Origin: Streptomyces armeniacus
GTDB taxonomy: Bacteria > Actinomycetota > Actinomycetes > Streptomycetales > Streptomycetaceae
Assembly (NCBI RefSeq): GCF_003355155.1
Contig: NZ_CP031320.1
Coordinates: 7,717,383-7,781,382, forward strand
Reading direction: 5' to 3'
Length of the DNA: 64,000 bases
Shown here: positions 52,987 through 61,800 of the stretch, piece by piece
Position numbering within the stretch: position 1 is the first letter of the stretch
How the letters are laid out: the number at the start of each line of letters is the position of its first letter
Program-made: the position numbers and the translations under genes
The notes under the pieces: model-generated
Seen by the model: the letters and a program-made list of their open reading frames with translations, nothing else
The model's database searches: none
Told to the model about the DNA's origin: nothing

Positions 52987-54329
52987 GCCTCCGCCCCCCT
53001 CTGCTCCCTCTGTACGGGTCTCTGCCCGGCTCCGGGCCCGGACCCGGCCCCGGAGCCGTGCGCAGGCCCGGAGCCGTGCGCGCCGCCCCGTACGGCGTGC
53101 TCCGCCAGCGCCTCGTCGAGCAGCGCGGTGATCCGGGCGAGGCCCGCGGCGCGGCTGAGATGGGACTCGACGTAGCGGGGGCCGTGCGCGCCGAGCGCGC
53201 CGGCCGCGTCCGGGTCGGCGGCCAGGGCGCGTACGGCGGCGGCGAGCGCGGCCGGGTCCTCGGGCGGCACCAGCCGGCCCGCGCCCGAGCGGCGTACCTC
53301 CTCGGCGGTGCCGCCGCCGTCGGCGACGGACGCGAGGACGGGGCGGCCCGACGCGAAGTACGAGGTCAGCTTGGACGGCACGCTCATGTCGAGCACGGAC
53401 GCCCGCTGCGTGACGGCGAGGACGTCGGCGGCGGCCAGCACGTCCGGGAAGTCGCGCGTGGCGGCGGACGGCAGGAAGTCGACGTTGGGCAGCCCGTCGG
53501 CGAGGGCGCTCAGCCGGGCGCGCTGGTTGCCGTCGCCCATCAGCACGATCCGCAGCTCCGGGTCCAGGCGTGCGGTGTCGATCAGCACGTCGAGTCCCTG
53601 CTTGAGGCCCATGTTCCCGGAGTGCAGCACGACGGTGCGGCCGTCGTCCCAGCCGAGCCGCGCGCGGGTCACGGCGCGCGGCTGCGAAGGGCCGGACACG
53701 TGCGACCAGTTGGGCACGAGCCGTATTCGCTCCGGCGGCACGCCCATGGCCGCGACCTTGTCGACGAAGCTCTCGTGGATGACGCCGGTGAGCGTCGCGG
53801 CGCGCAGCACGCGCCGTTCGACGGCCGCGGCGGCGGAGGCGGCGCGGTCGCCGCCGCGGATGCCGCTCTGCGCGGCGGCCGCGCCCATCAGGTCCTGTAC
53901 GACGGGCACGAACGGGACGCCGTGCCGCCGCGCGAGGCGCGCCCCGAGCAGCCCGCCCGCCAGGCTCGGCAGCTGGGCCAGCACGGCGTGCGGCGGCCCG
54001 TCCGTACGGGGCGGCGCGAGGACGCCGTGCGCGAGGATCGACGCCTCGTACAGCGCCCGCCGTACGGCGGTCTGCCGCGGCGGAACGGTGTGCCGCCTGC
54101 GGTGCACGCGCACCCCCGCGCGGTCCTCGACGGTGCGCCACACGCCGCGGTAGGCGGGCGAGGTGCGCCAGGCCGGATAGTGCGGCAGCCCGGTCAGGAC
54201 GTGCACCTCGGCGTCCGCGTCGGCGGCCCAGTGCTCCGCGATCTGTGTGGCGTACGGGCCGATTCCGGCCTGTTCCGGCGCGTAGTTGGTGGACACGAGC
54301 AGCAGACGCCGCCCAGGCTGCACCGCCAT
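52983..54329 (-). CDS. Family 4 glycosyltransferase (WcaI/WbuB-like)
   Basis: 448 residues. N-terminal LLLVSTNYAPEQAGIGPYAT is typical of the WcaI group that adds sugars such as fucose or N-acetylfucosamine to lipid-linked oligosaccharides. VVLHSGNMGLKQGLDVLIDT, LRIVLMGDGNQRARLSALAD and LDMSVPSKLTSYFASGRPVL (donor site with SK-x-xSY in place of the strict E-x7-E) are all in place. ATG 54329 has GGGGGAGGGG just upstream; ATG 54350 is less likely. The stop overlaps the Wzc-like gene's start, so both belong to one polysaccharide unit. The C-terminus ends in a Gly/Ser repeat. Confidence 0.9.
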   Translation of the reverse strand: MAVQPGRRLLLVSTNYAPEQAGIGPYATQIAEHWAADADAEVHVLTGLPHYPAWRTSPAYRGVWRTVEDRAGVRVHRRRHTVPPRQTAVRRALYEASILAHGVLAPPRTDGPPHAVLAQLPSLAGGLLGARLARRHGVPFVPVVQDLMGAAAAQSGIRGGDRAASAAAAVERRVLRAATLTGVIHESFVDKVAAMGVPPERIRLVPNWSHVSGPSQPRAVTRARLGWDDGRTVVLHSGNMGLKQGLDVLIDTARLDPELRIVLMGDGNQRARLSALADGLPNVDFLPSAATRDFPDVLAAADVLAVTQRASVLDMSVPSKLTSYFASGRPVLASVADGGGTAEEVRRSGAGRLVPPEDPAALAAAVRALAADPDAAGALGAHGPRYVESHLSRAAGLARITALLDEALAEHAVRGGAHGSGPAHGSGAGSGPGAGQRPVQREQRGAEA

Positions 54330-54530
54330 AACGGTTCCCCTCCCCCTCAATTCCCCCGATCAGCACTTTAGCGGTATGGCGCACAACATCCACACAACTT
54401 GACTCTGCCGTGTTCTCCTTGTGGTTGGATCGGCGTCATCACTGAGCCCGCAGCGACGGGCCGAGTCGCCGGCGGCCCCTGGTGCCGCCGGGTTCACCGA
54501 GTTCGCTGAGTTCCGTGGGGGGAATGGCGG

Positions 54531-55073
54531 ATGAGTCAGATCGTGGGCTACGCGCCCGGAGCGTACGACCTGTTCCACGTGGGGCATCTGAACGTGCTGC
54601 GGCACGCCCGCGCCCGCTGCGACTACCTCGTCGCGGGCGTCGTCTCCGACGAGATGGCCGAACGGGCCAAGGGGCGGCCCCCGGTGGTGCCGCTCGTGGA
54701 GCGGCTGGAGATCGTCCGCAGCATCCGCTTCGTGGACGCCGCGTTCGTGGAGACGGTGCCGGACAAGCTGGAGACGTGGCAGCAGATCCGGTTCGACGTG
54801 CTGTTCAAGGGGGACGACTGGCGGGGCACGCCGAAGGGCGACAAGCTGGAGGCCGACTTCCGTACGGTCGGCGTGGACGTCGTGTACTTCCCGTACACCG
54901 TGCACACCTCCAGCACGCAGCTGCGGCGCGCGCTCGACGCGCTGGCGGGGGCGGCGCCCAACGGGCAGGCGGCCGCCGGGGGTTCGGCCGGCACGCCGGC
55001 GGGCGGGTCCGCCGGTGGATCCGCCGGGCCGGTCACGCCGCTCGCGGCGCGGACAGTTCCCGGAACCACTTGA
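54531..55073 (+). CDS. Cytidylyltransferase-fold nucleotidyltransferase (TagD/RfaE-like)
   Basis: 180 residues. The HxGH nucleotide-binding motif is in YAPGAYDLFHVGHLNVLRHA (about 6-25), and the ISSTxI-like signature is HTSSTQLRRALD near 124-135; VLFKGDDWRGTPKGDK lies between. This is the family that makes CDP-glycerol, CDP-ribitol or ADP-heptose; the actinobacterial form next to a CDP-alcohol phosphatidyltransferase probably makes a CDP-polyol. A 40-residue Gly/Ala-rich tail follows. Its 3' end overlaps the converging phosphatidyltransferase gene by 41 bp. Confidence 0.9.
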   Translation: MSQIVGYAPGAYDLFHVGHLNVLRHARARCDYLVAGVVSDEMAERAKGRPPVVPLVERLEIVRSIRFVDAAFVETVPDKLETWQQIRFDVLFKGDDWRGTPKGDKLEADFRTVGVDVVYFPYTVHTSSTQLRRALDALAGAAPNGQAAAGGSAGTPAGGSAGGSAGPVTPLAARTVPGTT

Positions 55074-55770
55074 TCAGGAACGCCACCAGGAACAGCACAT
55101 GGGCGGCGAAGAACGCCGTGTAGCCGCCGAGGAACAGCCGTTCGCTGCCCAGCAGCAGGAACACGGCGCAGAAGACGCCGTAGTCGACCGGCAGCAGGGC
55201 CAGCGAGCGGGCGAGTGGCGGCGCGGGCGGCGGCCCGTACGGCGCGCTGCCCGGCGCCGGGCGCGGCCGCAGCTTGTCCGTGAGCAGCCCGCCGAAGAAG
55301 ATCAGCACGGCGGCCAGCTGGAACGCGAGCGGCAGCAGCAGCCAGCCCTCGCCGGGCAGCTCGTGGAAGCGGTGGAGGGAGATCAGCACCGCCGAGTGCA
55401 GCGCCGTGATCTTCGCGCAGTCCACGACGTGGTCCAGCCACTCCCCCGCCGCGCTGCTCTCCCCGCGCAGCCGCGCCAGCTGCCCGTCCGCCGAGTCGAA
55501 GGCGAAGCCGATGGCGAGCGCCGCGTACACGCACACGGCCAGCGGCCACGACGGCCGCCCGGCCGCCAGCGCGGCGATGCCGGCACCGCTGAAGGCGGCG
55601 CTGACCAGGGTGACCTGGTTCGGTGTGAGCCCCAGCCGGTACGCGGCGGCGGCGAGTACGCGGCCGGCTGGCCGGTTGAGGTAGCGCGAGTAGAGCGAGA
55701 CGCCCTTCGCCGTCTTCTGCGCACCGCGCAGTGCGCGCAGCGCCGTGCCGAATTCCCTGCGTTGCGTCAC
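55033..55770 (-). CDS. CDP-alcohol phosphatidyltransferase
   Basis: 245 residues, integral membrane. The complete catalytic motif D-G-x2-A-R-x8-G-x3-D-x3-D is present: DGQLARLRGESSAAGEWLDH followed by VVD (about residues 92-114). Several hydrophobic segments surround it (LVSAAFSGAGIAALAAG; AAVLIFFGGLL; GGYTAFFAAHVLFLVAFLI). It should couple a CDP-linked head group to an alcohol acceptor. With the converging cytidylyltransferase, a phosphoglycolipid or phosphoglycan head group may be made. GTG 55770 is the start; the frame upstream is open but antisense to the lipoprotein gene. Confidence 0.92.
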   Translation of the reverse strand: MTQRREFGTALRALRGAQKTAKGVSLYSRYLNRPAGRVLAAAAYRLGLTPNQVTLVSAAFSGAGIAALAAGRPSWPLAVCVYAALAIGFAFDSADGQLARLRGESSAAGEWLDHVVDCAKITALHSAVLISLHRFHELPGEGWLLLPLAFQLAAVLIFFGGLLTDKLRPRPAPGSAPYGPPPAPPLARSLALLPVDYGVFCAVFLLLGSERLFLGGYTAFFAAHVLFLVAFLIKWFRELSAPRAA

Positions 55771-55945
55771 AAGCCCCCCAGCTCTCCGCCCCGATGCGCC
55801 GGAATGATGCCACATGCCCCGCAGTACGCCGTACGCCCGTCCCCACGGCCGCCCGCCCCGGCGCCCGCCCCGGCGGCTGTACGGCTCCGCGCACCGGTAT
55901 GGTTTCGAACCTCGGAAGTCTGTGGGAGGACGTGGGAGGCCCAGG

Positions 55946-56917
55946 ATGAAAGCCCGGTTGCTGGCGGCGACGACGACCGCGGCGGTCCTCAGTGCCACGT
56001 TGTCGGGATGCATCACCGTGCACGGCGAGGACGCCGTGATCCCGGCGGTCGGCAAGGGCGAGGCCAGGAAGGTCCTCGACGAGTTCACCGCCGTCAACAA
56101 CAAGTCCAACAAGACGTACGACGCGGGCCTCAACGCCACCGTCGAGGCCGGCGCCCTCGGCGCGATAGACCAGGCGGGCCTGAAGTCGCGCAAGAAGGTC
56201 CACCCCGAGGGCAACGACGACTTCGATCCCCTGAAGTTCAGCGACTCGCGCTTCCTCATCCCCAAGCAGGCGGGCTGGCCGAAGTTCTTCGTCGCCGACA
56301 CCAAGAGCAACCGCGGCTCCGACGGCCGCTGGTTCCTCCTCTTCCAGCGCGACAGCGCGGACGCGAAGTGGAAGGCCACGTACCTCGCCGTGCTGGACCC
56401 GGCGGACACCCCGGAGTTCGCGGTCGGCAAGGACGGCTACGCGAAGGCCGTACCGGACGTCGGAGGCGGCGAGAAGCTGGCCGTCGAACCGGACAAGATC
56501 AGCAAGGCGTACGCCCGCTACCTCCAGGAGGGCGAGGGCGAGTTCGCCGCCGGCGCGCACACCAGCAAGTGGCGCGAGGAACGCGAGAAGACCGCGGAGA
56601 AGCCGGGCGTCCGTACCGAGTGGGCGGACACCCCGGCCGTACCGCCGCAGTTCGCCCCGTTCGGCCTGCGCACGAAGGACGGCGGCGCGATGCTGTTCTT
56701 CGCCACGCACCACCACAAGAAGCAGACGGTCGCGGAGGGCTACACGCCGCAGGTCAAGGACCCGTATGTGAAGGCCCTGATGACGGGCACACCGAAGAAG
56801 TCCCTCACGTACGTACGGGTCTCGGAGCAGGCGGTGACGGTCCCGCCGGCGAAGAAGGGCGGCGAGATCACGTTCCTCAGCCGCATCGCGGGCCTGACGT
56901 CGGTCAAGGCGGAGTAG
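55946..56917 (+). CDS. Putative lipoprotein of unknown function
   Basis: 323 residues. Type II signal peptide with lipobox LSATLSGC (lipid-modified Cys near 22). The mature part is Lys/Asp/Glu-rich, starts GKGEARKVLDEFTAVNNKSN, and has KFSDSRFLIPKQAGWPKFFV, GRWFLLFQRDSADAKWKATY and FAPFGLRTKDGGAMLFFATH as conserved-looking blocks. Similar lipoproteins occur across Streptomyces without known function. ATG 55946 follows GGGAGGCCC. It is divergent from the phosphatidyltransferase gene with 175 bp between starts. Confidence 0.82.
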   Translation: MKARLLAATTTAAVLSATLSGCITVHGEDAVIPAVGKGEARKVLDEFTAVNNKSNKTYDAGLNATVEAGALGAIDQAGLKSRKKVHPEGNDDFDPLKFSDSRFLIPKQAGWPKFFVADTKSNRGSDGRWFLLFQRDSADAKWKATYLAVLDPADTPEFAVGKDGYAKAVPDVGGGEKLAVEPDKISKAYARYLQEGEGEFAAGAHTSKWREEREKTAEKPGVRTEWADTPAVPPQFAPFGLRTKDGGAMLFFATHHHKKQTVAEGYTPQVKDPYVKALMTGTPKKSLTYVRVSEQAVTVPPAKKGGEITFLSRIAGLTSVKAE

Positions 56918-57025
56918 CCGGTCGGGGTCCGCGCGGGGTGCGGCCCGGCGTCCCCCTCGACCGCCCCTGCGGACGGCGTGAAATCGGTGGCCCGCGGCCC
57001 CGGTCGCGTGGCAGCGTGCGGCGGC

Positions 57026-57772
57026 ATGGCTGACGGCGTGTGGAACGAGCAGGTGGCGCGGGGGTACGACGAGGCGTCCGCGGACATGTACGCGCCCGAA
57101 GTCCTGGACCCCGCGGTCGACTTCCTCGAACGCCGCACGGCTCCCGGAACGGACCGCGCCGCCGCCCTGGAGTTCGCCGTGGGGACCGGCCGCGTCGCGC
57201 TGGCGCTGAGCGCGCGTGGCGTCCGTACGGCCGGGATCGAGAGCAGCGAGCCCATGGCACGCGAGCTGGGCGGGAAGCCCGGCGGCGGCGATGTGCCCGT
57301 CACCGTCGGGGACATGACGACGGCGCGGGCCCCGGGCACGTACGGCCTGGTGTACCTCGTCTACAACGCCATCACCTGCCTCCTCTCCCAGGACGACCAG
57401 GTCGCGTGCTTCCGCAACGCCGCGCGCCATCTCGCTCCCGGCGGCCGGTTCGTGATCGAGGTCTTCGTGCCCGAACTGCGGCGGCTGCCGCCGGGCGAGA
57501 CCGCGCGCCCGTTCCACATCGGCACCGGCCACCTCGGCTTCGACACGTACGACGTGGCCAACCAGCGGGTGGTCTCGCACCACTACACGATCGCGGACGG
57601 GCAGTGCACGACGTTCCTCTCACCGCACCGCTACGTGTGGCCCGCCGAGCTGGACCTGATGGCCAGGCTCGCCGGCCTGGAACTGGCCGAGCGGTGGGCC
57701 GACTGGCACGAGGCGCCGTTCACCTCGTCCAGCCGGTCGCACGTCTCGGTCTGGCGGAAGCCGCCGCGGTAG
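57026..57772 (+). CDS. Class I SAM-dependent methyltransferase
   Basis: 248 residues. Motif I reads ALEFAVGTGRVALALSARGV, then AGIESSEPMARELGGKPGG, VGDMTTARAPGTYGLVYLVY and NAARHLAPGGRFVIEVFVPE. The C-terminus (RYVWPAELDLMARLAGLELA, ERWADWHEAPFTSSSRSHVS) is the end typical of a large Streptomyces group of unassigned methyltransferases. ATG 57026 is preferred; ATG 56978 adds a basic stretch without family match. It lies alone between a lipoprotein gene and a broken DUF6973-like gene. Confidence 0.88.
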   Translation: MADGVWNEQVARGYDEASADMYAPEVLDPAVDFLERRTAPGTDRAAALEFAVGTGRVALALSARGVRTAGIESSEPMARELGGKPGGGDVPVTVGDMTTARAPGTYGLVYLVYNAITCLLSQDDQVACFRNAARHLAPGGRFVIEVFVPELRRLPPGETARPFHIGTGHLGFDTYDVANQRVVSHHYTIADGQCTTFLSPHRYVWPAELDLMARLAGLELAERWADWHEAPFTSSSRSHVSVWRKPPR

Positions 57773-57782
57773 CCGCCGCGCC

Positions 57783-58212
57783 GTGCCGGGACCCTGGGAG
57801 CGGGACCGCCGCGTTGCCAGCCTGAAGCCGTCGTGTCCACCTCCGCCGAAGTACGGCGCGGACTGGACCGAGAAGTACACCCTGGCCCACGAGGCCATCC
57901 CCGGAAACCCGCCCGAGCGGGAGTCCATGGACCTGCACAACAACGAGGTCGGCAGACGGATCGCCCAGGCCCACCCCGACGCGAGCGAAGAGGAACTGGC
58001 CGACCTCGTCGAACAGGCCGTACGCGACGGCGAACATGGTCGTGATTCCCGGGGGCGGCGGCCGCCTGGCCTTCAGCGACGAGATCGGGCCCGGCCAGAC
58101 AGGCGACCCCTCCCTCCCCGCCCCCGAGAAGGGGCAGGACCCGGAGTCGGGCTCGACGGACAGCGGCGGCTCCGGCAGCGCACAGGACAGCGGGGCGGGG
58201 AGCGGAAGTTGA
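57783..58212 (+). pseudogene. DUF6973-like gene, truncated and frameshifted
   Basis: The first frame gives GADWTEKYTLAHEAIPGNPP, ERESMDLHNNEVGRRIAQAH and EEELADLVEQAVRDGE, matching the conserved part of DUF6973 proteins. After GAA at 58032-58034 an extra C (58035) breaks the frame; ATG GTC at 58036 resumes it as MVVIPGGGGRLAFSDEIGPG and runs to TGA 58212 through a Gly/Ser/Pro tail. The N-terminal part of the family is missing too. Either a real mutation or a single-base sequencing error. The overlapping lipoprotein gene is the usual partner. Confidence 0.7.
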
Positions 58213-58733
58213 GGCGCGTTGTGGGAAGCAGGCTGACACGCGGTCCGGGACGCGGACCGGGACGCGGACCGGGACGCGCGCTGATCGCGGCGGGCACCGC
58301 GGCCGTACTGCTGTGCGGCGGGGCGTGCGCGGGCAGGGAGGACCAGGTGAGCGACTCGTATCAGGTGGGCGACGGTGCGGGCGTGGCGCACGACAGGGAA
58401 CTGTCGGAGAAGCTCCGCGACCTGAGCGGACGCGGCGGGACCGCGAAGCTCGCCGATCTCACCGAGTTCGCCTGGGAACGGGTGCACGTCTTCAGCGAGG
58501 GCGCGTCGGCGGGGGACGTCGAGCGGACGGCGGGCGAACCGGTCCTCGGCGGCGAGTTCTACTACGACGCGGGCAACCTGCTCGTGTTCGAGTACAACGG
58601 CCGGGTCTCGAAGGCCGTTTCGGTGGTGCCCGACCTCCTGGTCATGGACGGCAAGCGCACGTGTGACGCGGGCACGGTCCTGAGGCCGCAGTCCGCCACG
58701 CGGCCGGCGACGCTGAAGCTGACGGAGACCTAG
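58209..58733 (+). CDS. Small lipoprotein downstream of the DUF6973-like gene
   Basis: 174 codons from TTG 58209 (TTGA overlap with the previous stop); GTG 58221 is an alternative. Basic N-terminus with a tandem RGPG repeat (encoded by 12-bp repeats, about 58231-58270), then a hydrophobic core and lipobox ending LLCGGAC. The mature domain has DRELSEKLRDLSGRGG, TEFAWERVHVFSEGASAGDV and EFYYDAGNLLVFEYNGRVSK, a compact alpha/beta protein I cannot name. Position suggests it works with, or protects against, the DUF6973 protein; this is a guess. An IS481 end begins at its stop codon. Confidence 0.75.
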   Translation: MRRVVGSRLTRGPGRGPGRGPGRALIAAGTAAVLLCGGACAGREDQVSDSYQVGDGAGVAHDRELSEKLRDLSGRGGTAKLADLTEFAWERVHVFSEGASAGDVERTAGEPVLGGEFYYDAGNLLVFEYNGRVSKAVSVVPDLLVMDGKRTCDAGTVLRPQSATRPATLKLTET

Positions 58734-58893
58734 GTGTATTGATCATGAGCGTTGTTGACACTGGCCGGTCTTGATCACGGCGAAGACCTCCGGTGTGGTG
58801 GAGGTGTCTAGGCTTCACCGCACACGGAGGTCTTCGTGTCCCACCGTAATGCCCGGCTGACCGTTCACGGCAGGAGGATCCTGGTCGAACGCG
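58734..58893 (+). mobile_element. Left end of an IS481-family element, truncated
   Basis: The end sequence TGTATTGATCATGAGCG at about 58735 is followed by TGTTGACA, and a transposase frame opens at GTG 58836: [19 protein letters not shown], the start of IS481-family transposases. The frame breaks after 19 codons, where NRPS sequence begins. IS copies are frequent contig ends, so the cut is likely an assembly join within the element rather than a real deletion. Confidence 0.85.
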
Positions 58894-58894
58894 G

Positions 58895-61800
58895 CCGTTG
58901 GTCGAGATGCCTGCGGTGTCGGCGGATGCGTTGGCGTATGTGATGTACACGTCGGGTTCGACGGGTGTGCCCAAGGGTGTGGCGGTCACGCATCGTGCGG
59001 TGGTGGGGCTGGCGCGGGATGCGCGGTTCTGCGGTGGTGCGCACGAGCGGGTGCTGCTGCATTCCGCGCAGGCCTTCGACGCGGTGACGTATGAGATGTG
59101 GGCGCCGTTGCTGGGCGGGGGCACGGTGGTGGTGGCGCCGCCGGGGAAGCTGGACGCCTCCGTCCTGGCCGACGTGGTGGCGGAGCACGGTGTGAGTGCC
59201 GTGTTCCTGACGGCGGGGCTGTTCAGGGTGGTCGCGGACGAGCGGCCCGACTGCCTGTCCGGTGTGCGCGAGGTGTGGACGGGCGGGGAGGTGGTCTCGC
59301 CGGCCGCCGTGGAGCGCGTACGTGCCGCCTGCCCGGGATTGCAGGTGGTGGATGTCTACGGGCCGACGGAGACGACCACTTTCGCGACGTGCTTCCCGAT
59401 CCCCGAAGGCCCTGTTCCGGGGTCGGTGCCGATCGGCCGTCCGATGGACGGTATGCGGGTCTACGTGCTGGACGGGGCGCTGCGTCCCGTGCTGCCGGGT
59501 GTGGCGGGGGAGTTGTACATCGGTGGTGCGGGCCTGGCGCGCGGCTACGCCGGGCGTCCGGCCCTGACGGGTGAGCGCTTCGTGGCGTGCCCGTTCGGGG
59601 AGCCCGGTGAGCGGATGTACCGGACCGGGGACGTGGTGACGTGGGGTCCGGACGAGGGCCTGGTGTTCCAGGGCCGCGCCGACTCCCAGGTGAAGATCCG
59701 CGGCTTCCGCATCGAACCCGCCGAAATCCAGGCCGTGCTGGAGTCGCACCCCGGCGTCGCCCACGCCGTCGTGATCCCGCACGAGAGCCGCGGCACCGGC
59801 CGCGGCAAGCAGCTCGTGGCGTACGTCGTGCCCGCCGGCACCGGCGACCCCGGCACCCGCCCCAAGGACAGCAACTTCGGCGCCATCGCGCTCGATTCGA
59901 GCTTCGTCGTCGGCGACCTGCGCGAGTTCGCCGCGGGGCGCCTCCCCGGCTTCATGGTCCCCGCCTTCTTCGAGGTGCTGGAGGAACTGCCGCTCACGGC
60001 GAACGGCAAGCTCGACGTCGCCGCGCTCCCCGAGCCCGAGATACGCGGCGCCGTCTACCGCGCACCCCGTACGGACGCCGAGGAGACGCTCGTCTCCCTC
60101 TACGCCGAGGTGCTGGGCCTGGGCCGCGTCGGCATCGACGACGACTTCTTCGCCGTCGGCGGCGACAGCATCCAGTCCATCCAGGTCGTCTCCCGGGCCC
60201 GCGCCCAGGGCCTGGAGATCGCCTCCCGCGACGTGTTCGAGTGCCGTACGGTCGCCGAGCTGGCAGAGGTCGCCGAGGCGAACCGGCAGGCCGGAGCGCC
60301 GCCCGTGCTGGAGGAACTGCCCGGCGGCGGCACCGGCCCGATGCCGCTGCTGCCCGTCGCGGAGTGGGTCAAGGACTGGGGGCCGGGCTTCGACCGGTTC
60401 CTCCAGACGATGGTCCTGGAGTTGCCCGCCGGCATCGACCGTCCGGGACTGGCCGCGACCCTCCAGGCCGTACTGGACCGGCACGACCTTCTACGGTCCC
60501 GGCTGGACGCCCCCACGGACGAAAGGGCCGGCCGGCTCGTCGTCGCACCGCCCGGCTCGGTCACCGCCGACGGCCTGATCCGGCACGTCGCCTGCGACGG
60601 CCGCTGGGACACGTACGAGTGGCGCAGCCTGCTGCTGGACGAACTCGACGCGGCGGCCGTACGGCTGGACCCCGCGGGCGGCGTGATGGCGCAGTGCGTG
60701 TGGTTCACGCCGCCCGATCCCGCCGAGCCCGGGCGGCTGCTGCTGGCGCTGCACCACCTCGTGGTCGACGGCGTGTCCTGGCGCGTCCTCATGCCCGACC
60801 TGGCGCGTGCCTGGCAGCAGGTACGGGCGGGCGGCGCGCCCGAGCTGCCCGAGGTGCCCACCTCCGTACGCCGCTGGGCGCACGCCCTCGCGGACGAGGC
60901 CGCGGCCCCGGCGCGCGTGGCGGAACTCCCGCTCTGGCAGGCCGTGGTGGACGGACCCGACCCGTTGCTGGGCGCGCGGCGCCTCGACCCGGCCGTCGAC
61001 ACCCGGGCCACCACCGGGAAGACGTGGGTGCAGCTGCCGCCGCAGGTCACCGAGGCGCTGCTGACCGCCGTGCCCGCGGCGTTCCGCGGTGGTGTCAACG
61101 ACGGGCTGCTCGCCGGGCTGGCCCTCGCGCTCGCCAAGTGGCGCCGCGAGCGCGGCGTGGACGAGTCCTCGGCGCTCGTACGGCTGGAGGGCCACGGCCG
61201 CGAGGAGGAGGCGGTTCCGGGCGCGGACCTGTCCCGTACGGTCGGCTGGTTCACCAGCGTCTTCCCGGTGCGCTTCGACCTGGCCGGGCTGGACCTGGAC
61301 GAGGCGTTCGCCGGCGGCCGCGCCGCGGGCGAGGCGGTCAAACTGGTCAAGGAGGCACTGCGGGCGCTGCCCGACAAGGGCCTCGGCTACGGCCTGCTGC
61401 GCTACCTCAACCCCGGGACCGCCGAGGTGCTGCGGCAGCACCCCCTCGGCCAGGTCGGCTTCAACTACCTCGGCCGGTTCTCGGCCGCCGCCGACATGCC
61501 CGAGGAACTGCGCGGCCTCGGCTGGACCCAGGCCCCGGAGGCCGCCGGCATCGAGGAACTGGCCGAGCTCGACGCCGCCCAGGACCCGCGGATGGCCGCC
61601 GCGGCCGAACTCGACATCAACGCCTCCGTCACCGACACCCCCGAAGGCCCCCGGCTCGGCGCCCTGTTCACCGCGCCCGCCGGTGTGCTGACCTCCGAGG
61701 AGGTACGAGAGCTCACCCGGCTGTGGTCCGACGCGCTCGCCGGGCTCGCCCGGCACGTCGCCGCCCCGGACGCGGGCGGGCTGACGCCCTCCGACGTGCC

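Noticed and set aside
54360..54530. Promoter TTGACT...TTGGAT upstream of the nucleotidyltransferase gene
   Set aside because: The spacer is about 20 bases and the -10 is weak; too poor to list as a feature.
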